Shown one piece after another: positions 32,061-43,477 of a stretch of DNA of 64,000 bases. This stretch comes from Anniella stebbinsi. Its lineage: Eukaryota > Chordata > Lepidosauria > Squamata > Anniellidae. Numbering within the stretch: position 1 is the stretch's first letter; each line of letters starts with the position of its first letter. The notes below the pieces were generated by a model. The model was not told where the DNA came from and made no database searches. It was given only the letters and a program-made list of their open reading frames with translations. The stretch lies in the NCBI GenBank assembly GCA_029215795.1, contig JARDYH010000002.1, forward strand, positions 272,374,310 to 272,438,309. The letters run 5' to 3'. Position numbers and translations under genes: made by a program.

Positions 32061-32596
32061 TGCCCTTTCCACATGATGGGGGTGTAGACGGCCCAACACA
32101 AGCAAACCCAGAAGTAGCCACTTCCGGGTTTGGCCCGCCCAATCCCTATCAGAAATGTGACAGCCCAGGCTTCTCCCAGGCCGTCGTAAGTCGCGGTGGC
32201 TATTTTTTCCCTTCAACATCCATGGAGAGTGCTTGAGTGCTCCTCTGCAACAGTATTATTTTTTTTAAAAGTGTGTGATTGGGGGGCCCTCCCCCCGCCA
32301 TCCTGGGGATGGCGATTTCGCTTCCCCCCTCTCCTGATGGCCATGGAGCTGTGCAGTGCGGCTCCGTAGCCATCGGTACACGAGTAAGCATGGCAGTCCT
32401 GGGCCGGCCGGCTGCATTCTTCCGTGACCCGGGAATTTCCTGGGGGCTGTTGAAAATTTGGGATTTTTCTAGTTTCCGGTTTCCTGGAAAAATCCTGTGC
32501 TTGCTCCCCTTGCCCCCAGGTCTCCCTGTGCATCATATGGCTTCACAGGGAGCAGCAGAGGCCATCCCAGGAAAACTGCCTGGTGTGGAAAGGGCC
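32061..32596. mobile_element. DNA transposon (GGGCCTTTCCACACCA family)
   Basis: Left TGCCCTTTCCACATGATG and right TGGTGTGGAAAGGGCC are inverted repeats; a TGA triplet (32058-32060, 32597-32599) flanks them. The interior shares ordered words with 18097-18475 and 57866-58394, including GCCATCCTGGGGATGGC and GTGCATCATATGG. Three-base target sites point to a Harbinger-like MITE, by inference. Confidence 0.6.
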
Positions 32597-32860
32597 TGAG
32601 TTGCCTTTCCTCTTTGTCCTTTCATAGATGTCAAAGGAAACTTCTTATACTTATGTTTCCTGGGTTCACAGCCATAGTGGCCTTATTTGCTGAACAGTAA
32701 ATTGCTTTTCCCCTTTAGTAAATCACAGGTTTTGATAGTTTTCTACAGTAAGAAAAAAAGACCAAAGCTCTTATTGGATGCATCAGGATCTTTTCCTTTT
32801 CTACCCAGGAATCTGTGGGAATTTCAGGAAAGATCTGAAGGGTGGAGTAACTCCCCAACC

Positions 32861-33317
32861 CAGCCTTCCCCAGCCTGGTGCCCTCAAGATGTTGTGGACT
32901 TCAGCTCCCACCAGCCTTATTCAACGTTCTCAATGGTCAGGAATACTTGGGGCAGTACCCAATGATGTCATTCTGCTAACTGAAATAACACGAGTAGAAC
33001 ATCGCCAAACCTTTCTGTTATTCAGGCAGTTGCATATTTTGCTTGCTCAACTGGTTGGGCAAGCATAATGCACAACAGGCTACGCAATGGGTTGCAGAAT
33101 TGTAATGCAGAATAGGTTGCACAAGTGTGATGCACAAGTGGGTTGCACAACCATGCTTGTACAAATGCAACTTTAGTTGTATTCTCCTCTTGCACGTAGT
33201 TCAGAACCTAGTTTCCACAAGCGCAACATCATTTGCGCTAATGGAACAACACAGTTGGATACTGCCCTTGGAGTTATAGTTCAAAAGATCTGGAGGGCAT
33301 CAAGATGGGGAAGGCTG
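32861..33317. mobile_element. hAT-type palindromic MITE, split by another
   Basis: CAGCCTTCCCCAGCCTGGTG with CCCTCAAGATGTTGTGG on the left; TCTGGAGGGCATCAAGATGG and GGGGAAGGCTG on the right. The middle is occupied by 32950-33267. Flanking octamers CCCCAACC and CTCTAGCT differ only by transitions, consistent with an aged target duplication. Confidence 0.6.
32950..33267. mobile_element. Harbinger-like MITE nested in another MITE
   Basis: GGGCAGTACCCAATGATG and CAGTTGGATACTGCCC are inverted ends; a TTG triplet (32947-32949, 33268-33270) flanks. The interior repeats words like GGTTGCACAA and GTGATGCACAAGTG. 318 bp, no coding capacity. Confidence 0.6.
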
Positions 33318-34011
33318 CTCTAGCTGCTGCTCAAGCCAAAAGGTGTTGGAGAACACTGCCACTCTGCTAGGGAGAGTTAGGGGTGCTTTGGGAAGTGTTT
33401 GGTAACTTCAACATATCAGGGTACATTTAATATATTGTTTTAAAGGAAATACACATTTACATGCATGTTTAAACCATTTTTATTTTAGAAAAATACTTTT
33501 TTTAAAAAAAGTGCAGGCTAGCTTGGAAACAGAATGGAAGGATATTGAGGGTGGTTAAATCTGTCAGTTTTGCTTTCGCCTGCAACTGACAGGTTAACCT
33601 CTCAAGTTCATTCTCTCCAGAATATGAAGACTTTGTGAATTCTAACCAAGATAAAAGCAAGTTATAGTGTTTTTTAAATTTCACATGAGAGTCAACAGGA
33701 AACACAAAGCCTCGGTTTTCCGACTCAGGTTTGTTACTGAATTGAAGCGGATTGACTCCAAATTGGTCCAAGGAGAAGTAGGAAGTTTTCCGAAGCACCA
33801 AACTGGGGTTCAAGTTGAAGTGGGGGGTTGGTCCACACCAGTATATATGCAAATGTGTGTTATGGGCCTGTGCCCTGGATCTTTTATTTACCTAGCAATG
33901 GCCCTGCCAGCATATAGAGGACTAGGACGTACCTGCCCGCCATGTAGCTGTTAAAGATGAGGAGCCTGTTAGAAAAAAAAATGACAACCCTAATTCACCA
34001 CTCACATAGCT
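33318..34011. other. Intergenic DNA, no feature recognised
   Basis: A 116-codon frame on the minus strand (33502-33852) and an overlapping 95-codon plus frame have no family-like features. Confidence 0.4.
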
Positions 34012-34310
34012 TAGGCTGACCATATGGAAAAGGAGGACAGGGTTCATGTATCTTTAACAGTTGTATTGAAAAGAGAATGTCAGCAGTTGTCATTTGTATG
34101 CATGCAGCACCTGGTGAAATCCCCTCTTCAATCCGACAGTTAAAGTTGCAGCAGTCCTGCCTAGCATGACTAGATACAAAAGAAGGCAGGGCTCCTGCAG
34201 CTTTAACTGTTGTGATGATGAGGGAATTTCATTAGGTGAAACTGACACCTGCTGAAATTCCCTTTTCAATACAACTGTTAAAGCCCTGTCCTTTTCATAT
34301 GGTCACCCTA
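34012..34310 (-). mobile_element. Hairpin hAT-type MITE, copy 2
   Basis: TAGGCTGACCATATGG / CATATGGTCACCCTA ends; flanks ACATAGCT and ACATAACT agree at 7 of 8. Orientation B (the asymmetric centre reads ACAAAAGAAGGCAGGG). 299 bp. Confidence 0.85.
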
Positions 34311-34809
34311 ACATAACTGAACACACAGATATTCAACTCCAGACTTTTAAGAGAAAAGCATTCAAAGCCCTGGGCTTAGATGGACAAAACTGTCAATTTC
34401 AGTTTCTCCCACGTTCATTTTTTTTTTAAAAAAACCCAAGTAAATAAATCTCAAGTTCTTTTTGTCTTGAACATGGCAAACTTAGTGAATTTCAGTAAAT
34501 TCTTTTCAAAACTGAACTGAACTGAAATTCTTATCACTCTTCCCTTAAAACACACTCACAAAAGCAAAATGGACTGGAAATAGACAGATTCATCCTTAGG
34601 CAGAGTCATGAATCAGACTTAGGTTGGCAAAAGGAAAGGGATGCTAGATGAGAGAGGTTGCAAAGCTGATATGCAGTGTGGCCTAGGTATAAAATGGCAA
34701 GGAAAATAGTCAGAAGGCTTTTTGATGAATAGTTCAGGGGATAATTGGGCCACCAATAACTGCTGCATGCATTCAGAGTTTTTTTAGATGCAATTTGAAG
34801 ATATTTTAT
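34311..34809. other. Intergenic DNA
   Basis: AT-rich, nothing recognised. Confidence 0.45.
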
Positions 34810-34834
34810 GTATATATATATATATATATATATA
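34810..34834 (+). repeat. (TA)n microsatellite
   Basis: About 12 TA units. Confidence 0.9.
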
Positions 34835-34849
34835 GTTAAAAACTTTGGG

Positions 34850-34935
34850 ATAGATCCCGACTTAGTCATGCTTAGAGAAGATCCACTAAAATCAATGGGA
34901 CATGTACCATTGATTTCAATGCCCTTTGAAGAAAA
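34850..34935. mobile_element. Possible short MITE
   Basis: Small inverted repeat around AAATCAATGGGACATG / TACCATTGATTT, similar in words to the MITE at 24737-24830. Confidence 0.3.
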
Positions 34936-34940
34936 GGTTA

Positions 34941-35911
34941 GAAATAAAGAATACAAGCCACGCTGCCATTGCTGCTAATGAGGAACCTTTGGAGAATTAT
35001 ACCCCCATTCCCTGGATAATATCTAGTGAAATGTTCTCATGTGGAAGGGTCTGAATTTCACTGTCTAAGACCCAATATGAGCCCAAAATTCTCTTCTAAG
35101 AAATTTCAGCTCAGCTCTAGACTGGACCTTGGTGGAAATGGATTGTGCACCACTCGGGGAATGTGAAATGGGAATTTGACTATGGGCCATAACAGACATT
35201 ACCTTAAATCTGTGTCTAGCAGCTATGCTCTATTTGTTTTTAAAATGACACACTACAGTAAACACAGGGAGACCAATCCAGAACTTAAACCCATCTTCCC
35301 ATGCATGGATCCTGATATAGATTGAGCCCCCTGCATTTACTCTAGAGTAAAAATGGGGAAAAAAAGATGTAGTTATTAGACACAGTGCTAAAATAATATC
35401 TGTTTTAGCCCAGTGACAGTAAGCACCATGAAGCAGCTGGGGAGGAAGGAGGGCCTAAGTTTGAGCTTCACTCGCCCACTGTTTAACATAGCTTAAAGCA
35501 GATTGCCAGTTAGGTGCCAGTTAGGTAGTACAAGTAGAGTGCAATGTCTCCCTAACAACTCTGAGAGTGCCAGTGCCATCAGGTGTAAGAGCAGTTCATT
35601 AGTGCCCAGAGTAATGGATTGGACTAATATTCCCCTTCCCAGCAGCCCTTTGCACTCCCCAAAACAACTGAAAGAAACTTATGTTCACATGCATAATGGT
35701 GGGTGATTGAGTTGTTCTGTGAAATGAAAGTGACTGTGTAGTGGCTCTTCTGTGTTATAGATGTTATCATTCACACGGAAACTATAGCACCTGTTCAAAG
35801 CTGTATCATCTGCCCCAGCCTTCCTCTCCATCAATTCCAAGGCCTACAGCAAGTCTCACATGGACTGCACTTTGTGGCTTAGGATATGCTCAAGTCTGTC
35901 TTCAATATAGT
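34941..35911. other. Intergenic DNA, no feature recognised
   Basis: Frames up to 67 codons with no family features. Confidence 0.4.
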
Positions 35912-36170
35912 AGATTTATTTATTTGTATTTTATTTTATTATTGCATTTGTACCCCCCCCCCCTTTATTCCTCCAAGGAACCCAAGGCGGCATACATAAT
36001 CCTCCTTCACTCCATTTTATCCTCACAACAACAACCCTGTGAGGTAGGTTGGGCTGAGAGTCTGTGACTGGCACAAAGCCACCCAGGGGTCTTCCATGGC
36101 CAAATGGGGACTAGAACCTAGATCTCTCGACTCCCAGTTCAGCACTTTAGCTACTACACCACACTGGCAT
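35912..36170 (-). mobile_element. Sauria-like tRNA-derived SINE
   Basis: Minus strand: a tRNA-like head with GTGGTGTAGTAGCTAAAG (A-box region) and AGGTTCTAGTCCCC (B-box region), then GGTGGCTTTGTGCCAGTCAC, CCTACCTCACAGGGTTG and a GCCGCCTTGGG segment ending in an AT-rich tail at 35912-35960. Head, body and tail order match Sauria SINEs, which are mobilised by LINE machinery. It is nearly full length. Confidence 0.8.
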
Positions 36171-37153
36171 AGACAATCTTTCTGGGCTGTAGGCACATTT
36201 TGGCAATTTGCTAAACCGTCCTAGGCACCACCACAAAATGGCTGCCATGGGAGGCATGGGAAAAGTCAAGTAACCTGCCCAAAAGACTGAGTGGAAGGCA
36301 GAGGTGCAGTCTGAGCCCCAACATACTAAACAGTTCCTTTGAACCCACACTTTTCAACACCAACAGAAAACTATTTCACAGCAATTCCAGCTGCTGATAA
36401 GAAAATTTTAATTAAATAAACAGTTGGGTGCCAAGAAAGGTATCTAGTACCCCTGGAGTAGATACAACTGAAATATAATGAGATGCATGAGTTTGCATAA
36501 ATCCTAGGAGGTAATAGCATTATCAGTATAAATACAAGACATGTAGGGGTCTGTCTCTCTGCACCATCCACCAGCAGGACAGATTCTGCACATTTATTTG
36601 CAAAATTTATGTTACAACATGAACAAAACAGGAATTTCTCAGAAAGGGTTAGGGACCATCTTGTCTCTATTGTTATTCAGCACTATTTCCATTTCATTAT
36701 TAATAATATTAAGATTTTACTGTATTTGAATAATCAAATCTGTGTAGCTACGTTTTCCCCCTTTCTTTTCTTTTGTTGAAATGTTCTAATAAAAATAAAT
36801 CATTAAAAGGGTTTTACTGTATGAGGTCCATTTAATAATGGAAGTGTTTTTACAAAGTGCTTGCAATGCAGATTTCTCACAGTAGGGTTATTTATTCATA
36901 AATTTTACAATATAACAAGAATCTGTGCCAGATACTTGACTCTTCCCACGATCCAAAGGGCCCCAGGTTTATACGTGTGCCATCCATACTTTACTAGGCA
37001 TTATGTGGCTAACAACCTAATCAGAAGCATGCTAGTTATTCACTGTTTTGAAGTGGACTTTTTCTCCCCAAACACATGTGGATAGGATTGTAGCCCAAAA
37101 GGTGTTCTTAGCGTTACTTTTGAAAACCAAAGAAAAATCAGTTCTGGGGGGGA
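36171..37153. other. Intergenic DNA, no feature recognised
   Basis: Short frames only. Confidence 0.4.
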
Positions 37154-37290
37154 ATATAAAATATTTCATGGCCGCCTTTCGAGGCAGAAGCCCTCCCAAG
37201 GTGGCTTATAATAATAAAACACATAACTATTAAGGGATGAAAAGAGATTAAAAACATAAACACAATAAAAACAGTCCTTAGGAGCAGGAA
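37154..37290 (-). mobile_element. L2-type LINE 3' end (second subfamily)
   Basis: GGCCGCCTTTCGAGGCAGAA, CCCTCCCAAGGTGGCTTATA then AT-rich UTR; the same tail, reversed or direct, occurs at 38556-38660 and 44315-44418. Confidence 0.65.
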
Positions 37291-37361
37291 GAAGGCAGCA
37301 GGTTGTCTTTCTTTGGTGCCCAGAATATACAGTTGCAGGAATTGGTCCCAGTAATGGCTTA

Positions 37362-37845
37362 ACCATCATCATCATCAAAATTTATTAGTCAACTGACCAT
37401 AGTACAAAAATAGAATAGAAAGAGCCATGCTCAGAGTGCAAGTACAGCTTAATTTGCCCTCATTAGAGAGCAAAAATGTAATGTTCAAAAACATAGCAAC
37501 AATATTATCTTGGCATTAGAGCCATCTAAACAGAAAGCAAGTAGACATCCATCAGAGTGTCCAGGAAATAACACTAAAAGAGGATACAGCAATTGTTCCC
37601 TAACTCCATTATAGAAACTACCATAAACCATCACATGAGGAATAGTTTCATTCTCATCAGAGTTGCAGGGACCCAATCTTAGTTCGATTGTGATTCCTAA
37701 GAACCAATCTTCCAGTGCTGTGGAAAGTAAAATATTAAACCTTGCCTGGAAAAGGGCTCTTCTGTAATTGGGGACTGCTAAAGTCTTTGAATGCAGCCCA
37801 GGAATTTTCTCAACCAGGGAGATGCTGAGATGCAGCTATGGTCCC
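37362..37845 (-). mobile_element. LINE ORF2 C-terminal fragment and 3' end
   Basis: Minus-strand translation gives RRALFQARFNILLSTALEDW and CNSDENETIPHVMVYGSFY, parallel to the plus-strand fragments at 56303-57702 (LNVMPSALLEGKFQ; CPCGIGAIETISHVLLQC). The 3' end reads ACTAATAAATTTTGATGATG. Frames are broken. The clade (I/Vingi, R4 or L1/Tx1 group) is uncertain; the C-x-C-x9-H-x4-C pattern is shared by several. Confidence 0.6.
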
Positions 37846-38186
37846 CTCTACAAGATTTTGCTTTGACGCCCGGTTGCCCGATTATGCGCATATACGGAGA
37901 AGCGCATTTACTCCTAATACCTATTCATGAGAGGCGGTGAAGCGCATTACGGGCTGTATGAAATACGCTTTAAAGTTGTTTACATGCACAGAATCGCATG
38001 TTTACATGGCCATAAGGTGCTTTAACTCCCGCGGCAAATTAAAAATCGCTATTTAAAAGCGCATTCGAAAATGCGAATAATCGGAGATAAAACGCGCCTG
38101 GACCCCTGATTTGCGCTCCGCTCTTGTAGAGGTAAATTTGGTAATGCGCCTTGAAAGCACTTTAAATCGCTCTTGTAGAGGCACCC
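37840..38186. mobile_element. Harbinger-like MITE (TGCCTCTACAAG family)
   Basis: Ends GGTCCCCTCTACAAG and CTTGTAGAGGCACCC; TAT flanks both (37837-37839, 38187-38189). CpG-bearing words AAGCGCATT and GCGCATT recur through the 347-bp interior. No coding capacity. Confidence 0.65.
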
Positions 38187-38555
38187 TATCAGATGCTTCT
38201 CTACATTCTGGATCCTTTGCTTAATCAGCATTTTGGCACCATCCACCCCATTGTAAGAACCATCAGCTAGCCTAGCAATAAGCTATGCCTGGGAACAATC
38301 TCCAGGCACCACCTATTGGCTTGGCCACTGGGAGAAGGTAATTTTAAGTTGGGTTGAGATAAAATGGGGGGGCACCCTTTGATTTCCCCTCCTCTAACTG
38401 CAAAGATAGGTGGCCTGCTTTCCAAAACACATTTAAGCAACTCATAACCCTGCACTTGACATCCATGTGGTCCCACTGACTGCAATTTCATTGTAATTTT
38501 TACCTTCAAATGTGCTTTCTTCTATAATAGTGACATCATCACATATTAACAATAG

Positions 38556-38739
38556 CCTGCCTATATTTATTTATTTAAAACATTTTTGGCTCCCTTTCAG
38601 GGCAGAAGCCCTCACAAGGCGGCTTACAACAATAAAATATATAAAACATGAAAAGCAATAAAATATTTAAAATATTAAGAGCAATAAAACATCAATTAAA
38701 ACAATAAAACCAACAATAAAAACAGGAGGATCAATAATA

Positions 38740-38798
<59 letters not shown>

Positions 38799-39790
38799 AA
38801 TAATAATAATAATAATATAATAATAATAATACTGCTGCAAAGGTAAAGGAAAAATAAAACATTTTAAAGCCTTCTTAAAAGCCTGCAAGAAAAGTGCATG
38901 ATGGACCTCTGATGAAAGTTTGTTCCAGAGGTTTGGGGCCACTGCAGAGAAGGCCGTCTCCTGTGTCGAAACCTACCTAATTGCCCTCACAGGTGGGCAA
39001 ATGAGAAGGGCCTTTCTTTCTGATCTTAAAGTGTGGGCAGGCTGAGATGGGTGAAAGCGGTCCTTCAAGTAACTTGGTCCCAAACCATTTAGGGCTTTAA
39101 AGATCAAAACCAGCACTTTGAATTGGGCTTGGAAACACACACCAGCCAGTGCAGCTGGTGCAATATAGGTGTTATGTGGTCAGAATGCCTTGCCCCCACC
39201 AATACTCAGGCAGTTGCATTCTGCAACAGATAAAGCTTCTGAACTATCTTCAAAGGCAGCTCCACATATAGTGCATTACAATAGTCCAGCCTGGATGTAA
39301 TTAGTGTGTGGATAACTGAGGCCAGCTCCATCCTCTCCAGATAGGGCCACAGCACTCTTGAGCACTGCAGCCACCTGGGCTTCCCTAGTTAGCTGAGAGT
39401 CCAGGAAGACTCCCAAACTGTGTACTTGGTCTTTTAAGGGGAGTGCAACCCCATCTAAGACCAGTTGTAAACCTCCATCTGAAGTAGTTGGTGTCCCAAC
39501 CCACAGTACCTCCATCTTGTCTGGATTTCAGCTTGTTCACCCTCATCCATCCCAAAATAGCCTTCAGACACTGGTTCAAGAGTTCCACAGTCTCCCTGGG
39601 ATGTACAGATGGAAATGAGAGCTAGAGCTGAGTATCATCCACATACTGATGACACTTCAGCCCAAACCTCCTGATGACTTCCCTCAGCAGTTTTATACAG
39701 ATGTTAAAAAGCATAGGGGACAAGATAGAACCTTGAGGCACCCCAGAGCTAACTGTCATAGGGTGAAATAGATGATGACCTCACTGAAGG
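38556..39790 (-). mobile_element. L2-type LINE, decayed copy
   Basis: Minus-strand pieces: YQY-DDTQL-like catalytic region near 39640, LLNQCLKAILGWMRVNKLK (about 39585-39530), LDGVALPLKDQVHSLGVFLD (39470-39410), and MAPNLWNKLSSEV near 38940, the conserved C-terminal block. Multiple frameshifts and stops show age. The 3' UTR holds a triplet repeat and ends in the GCCGCCTTGTGAGGGCTTCT tail at 38556-38625. Confidence 0.75.
38738..38826 (+). repeat. (CAG)n(CAA)n(TAA)n compound triplet repeat
   Basis: Eight CAG, then about twelve CAA, then TAA units on the plus strand, inside the 3' UTR of the decayed L2. The three blocks read as successive point-mutated expansions of one array. Confidence 0.9.
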
Positions 39791-39837
39791 TGAGCAAAGC
39801 TAAGTCAGAGTGAGGGCAATGCTTCATGTAGAGACAT

Positions 39838-39840
<3 letters not shown>

Positions 39841-39882
<42 letters not shown>
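39841..39882 (+). repeat. (AAT)n LINE tail
   Basis: Fourteen AAT units forming the 3' tail of the minus-strand L2. Confidence 0.9.
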
Positions 39883-39883
<1 letters not shown>

Positions 39884-40056
39884 TATTTATTTATTACCCG
39901 CCTCTCCCAACGGATCGAGGTGGGGAACAGCATTTAACATAAAATACAAAACTGATTAAAAGCACATAAAACCAAATACATCATTAAAATACCAATAAAA
40001 CACCAGTAAAACACTTTAAAATTCATCTGGGTAGGCCTGCCGGAAGAGATCAGTCT

Positions 40057-41600
40057 TTATAGATCTTTTAAATTCCTGAAGACTGGTGAGTTGGCGAATC
40101 TCCCCGGCAGGTCATTCCACAATCTGGGAGCAGCAGAAGAGAAGGTCCTCTGGGTAACGGTTGTCGGTCTAGTTCTTGTTGACTGTAGTAAATTCTTCCT
40201 AGAGGACCTGAGCGTGCGGGGCGGATTGTATGGGAGAAGGCGATCCCGTAGGTAACATGGACCTAAACCATGTAGGACTTTAAAAGTAATAACCAACACT
40301 TTGTACTTCGCCCGGAAACTGATTGGCAGCCAGTGAAGAGATTTTAAAACTGGTGTAATGTGGTCACCCCTAGATGTACCGGTGACCAACCTGGCTGCCA
40401 TATTTTGAACAAGTTGAAGTTTCCGGACTAGGCACAGAGGTAGTCCTATGTACAGTGCATTGCAGAAGTCGAGCTTCAAAGTTACCAGCGTGTGCACTAC
40501 TGATTTTAGGTCTTCCAACTCTAGGAAGGGGCGCAGCTGGCGTATCAGCCGAAGCTAATAGTAGGCACTCCTGGCAGTTGCATCTATCTGAGCTGTCATT
40601 TGGAGCGACGGATCCAGGAGCACCCCCAAGCTGTGAACACAGTCTTTCAGGGGGAGTGTAACCCCATCCAGAACTGGTTGACACACCTCCAACCCCAGGT
40701 TGTGGCCCTTGACAGTAAGCACCTCCGTCTTGTCTGGATTCAGCTTCAGTTTGTTTTTCCTCATCCAGCCCATTACCGCCTCCAAGCATTCATTCAGAGG
40801 AGACACACTATCCTTAGCTGATGCTGTTGTCGAACGCATAGAGAAATATATTTGGGTGTCATCAGCGTATTGATAGCACCCCGCCCCATGCCTCCGGATG
40901 ATCTCTCCCAGCGGTTTCATGTAGATGTTAAACAGCATTGGGGATAGGATGGCACTTTGAGGTACACCACATAGCTGCTCCTTCTTTGAAGAGCAACTAT
41001 CCCCAAGCATCACCATCTGGAACCTGCCCGAGAGGTAGGACCGGAACCACTGAAGCACAGTGCCCCCAATTCCCAATTCCCTCAGGAGTTCCAGAAGGAT
41101 ACCATGGTCGATGGTATCGAAAGCCGCTGAGAGGTCCAGGAGTACCAACAGGGACACACTCCCCTGTCAATACTTAAGCGTGGATCATCCACTAAGGCGA
41201 CCATAGCAGTCTCAACTCCATATCCTGCTCTGAAGCCAGTTTGAAATGAGTCTAGAAAATCTGTATCATCTAAAACTGTTTGCAGTTGGAAGGCAACCGC
41301 CCTCTCGATCACCTTGCCCAAAAATGGAAGATTTGATACTGGCCTGTAGTTATTAAAGTCCAGGGGATCCAGGGAGGGCTTTTTTAGAAGCGGCCGTACT
41401 ACCGCTTCTTTTAAACATGATGGAAAACTCCCCTCCCTGAGAGATGCATTAATAATATATTGTAATTGTGATCTAACTGCATCTCCTCCCTGGGCGACCA
41501 GCCAAGAAGGACAGGGATCGAGAGTGCAGTCGTCCTCCTCACTCGACCAAGCAGCTTGTCCACGTCCTCGGTACTTCCTCTGAATCTGCTTAGTTTTCAC
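40057..41600 (-). pseudogene. L2 reverse transcriptase, frameshifted
   Basis: Three open segments in two or more frames. 41600-41082 holds NYRPVSNLPFLGKVIERAV, the start of the RT palm. 41157-40555 holds LDLSAAFDTIDHGILL (motif A), GVPQSAILSPMLFN, YADDTQIYF (catalytic YADD) and LNPDKTEVL. 40518-40057 holds LDFCNALYIGLP and APRLWNDLP, the C-terminal region. At least two frameshifts separate them, and PQS replaces the usual PQG. RT spans nearly its full length, but the endonuclease is absent. The frame at 2040-3296 is the intact equivalent. Confidence 0.8.
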
Positions 41601-41605
41601 TCAGT

Positions 41606-42335
41606 GAGGTCATTACATTGCTCCGGCATGCATACATAGAAGAAGATTGGCTGTTTTTTAAGGTTCCCCTAAAGTCCATTTCTGTACCCAAAACGTGCAA
41701 TGGTGCTTACTCAGCAAAACCCTGATTTTAATCATTTCTATTGAGAATGAGGATTCATTGGCTTGTTCAACCCTTCATTCATTTCAGAAGGGAAGTTTGA
41801 CATGAGCCATTAATGGGCATGATGCAGTGAGGATAAAAGAGAAGCTGGACTCCCAAAGCTAGCTGAATGAATACATTCTCAAACATGCTATTCCTTATGT
41901 TGATATCCAAAGGTCAGACTGTGACTAAAAGAAGAATCGTGTGATTACTTCTTAAGATGGAAAGAAAGCCTTGTTCTATTGGAGATGTGTACTCTGCCAC
42001 TGCTCAAACTACTGTGCTTAGAAATCCAGGCACTTTCATCTTGGAGGTGAGGATATAAAAAGGAACGTTGGATGTATGTCTGTAACTTCAATGGGGACTA
42101 AGCTGAGAATCTCATCCATACTGCTCTGCAGTTACTATGTGATATGGAAAATGTACTCTGCACATGTTCCATGGCAATCTCATCCATTCTTATTACATAA
42201 GTTCCAGAACTAAATCCTGCCATTGAAAACAAATGCAAGGACTAAATCCCAGTTGACCCTTGTACAAATTAAGCCTCTCACACAGAGGTAAACATGATGC
42301 TGAATTGTTAATATCACTGACCACTGCCACAGCCT
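41606..42335. other. Intergenic DNA, no feature recognised
   Basis: No repeat ends or protein-like frames. Confidence 0.45.
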
Positions 42336-43092
42336 TCATAGAATCATAGAATAGTAGAGTTGGAAGGGGCCTATATGGCCATCAAGTCCAAACCCCTACT
42401 CAATACAGGAATCCACATTAAAGCATGCCTGTCCAGGTGTCTCTTGAATGCCTCTAGTGTGGGAGAGCCCACAACCTCCCTAGGTAATTGGTTCCATTGT
42501 TGTATTGCTCTAACAGTCAGGATTTTTTTCCTGATGTCCAGCTGGAATCTGGCTTCCTGTAACTTGAGCCCATTATTCCATGTCCTGCACTCTGGGATGA
42601 TCAAGAAGAGATCCTGGTCCTCCTCTGTGTGACAACCTTTCAAGCACTTGAAGAATGCTATAATGTCTTCTTTTCTCAAGGGCTGCCTCTACACGAGAGG
42701 TTTAAAGCTCTTTCAAGTCTCATTAAAAATTTTACCTCTACATGAGCGGAGCGCAAATCGGGAGTTGAGGCGCGTTATCTATTTGATTATGCACATTATC
42801 GAATGCGCGTTAAATAGCAAGTTTTATTTTGCTGCGGCCCGTTAAAGCGCATTTTGACTATGTAAACAAGCGATTCTCTGCATTAACTACTTCTAAAGCA
42901 CATTTCAAACAACCAGTAAGGCCACCAGTTGTGCGCTTAATTACCTCCCACGTACAGTCATTTACCATAAAGCGCTTCCGAGAAGATGTGCATAATCGGA
43001 GAACCAGGCGTCAAACCGAATTCTTGTAGAGAGGGCCAAGGCTAAACATGCCCAGTTCTTTCAGTCTCTCCTCATAGAGCTTTGTTTCCAGA
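42336..43092 (-). mobile_element. CR1 LINE 3' end, split by MITE
   Basis: Starts ATAGAATCATAGAATAGTAG and AGTTGGAAGGGGCC, the CR1 3' terminus reversed. It carries CR1 C-terminal coding remnants (minus 42679-42371: QDLFLIIPECRTWNNGLKL) and resumes at 43040 with GGCTAAACATGCCCAGTTCT. The MITE at 42680-43036 interrupts it. Confidence 0.85.
42680..43036. mobile_element. Harbinger-like MITE inside CR1
   Basis: GGGCTGCCTCTACACGAG and TTCTTGTAGAGAGGGC are inverted ends; CAA (42677-42679, 43037-43039) flanks. Removing one CAA and the element restores the CR1 reading TTCTCAAGGCTAAAC, close to the TCTCCAGGCTAAAC of the copies at 45868 and 59358. 357 bp; GCGCATT and TTAAAGCGC words as in 37840-38186. 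Confidence 0.75.
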
Positions 43093-43477
43093 CCCAATAT
43101 GCAGCAGGAAAACATACTGCATCAATTTAAATGCTTGATACAGGTAGGTAGTTTTCAGTCAAAAGGAGGAATCTTGCAGAATGGTCAGCTGTCACAAAGA
43201 CAGAATTGAAGCAAATGGTCAATGTTATGCAGAGAGAAATGCTTGAGGAAGAGAAAGAAAAAGAGAGAAATTGAACTATTGATGGCAATGCAAGTTTAAT
43301 GTCGTTGGTGGGCCTAGTAGGCCAAGGGGGGGGGATGAGAAAACAAGGCTTGCTCTGTATGTAGTTTGGTTCTTGCAAGTGAACTGCAAGATGGGATAGG
43401 AATGATGTAGGTGCTTGTATGTGCTGTAATGCTGAATCTGCTTAATTGGAAGGAAATGCTTAATTGGAATTTCCAAC
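43093..43477. other. Intergenic DNA, no feature recognised
   Basis: Only a G-run near 43326 is notable. Confidence 0.4.

Larger units (their letters stand above)
39841..41605 (-). mobile_element. L2-clade LINE, 5'-truncated
   Basis: The 3' end, at the left, carries an (AAT)n tail and CCGCCTCTCCCAACGG-type sequence. The body encodes RT in reverse from about 41600 to 40057. It sits directly head-to-tail with the older L2 copy on its left. The same 3' end is seen as a scrap at 61704-61830 inside CR1, showing an active subfamily distinct from that at 2083-3519. Confidence 0.8.

Noticed and set aside
33502..33852. 116-codon minus frame
   Set aside because: No recognisable domain, no related copy, and codon content like random AT-rich sequence.
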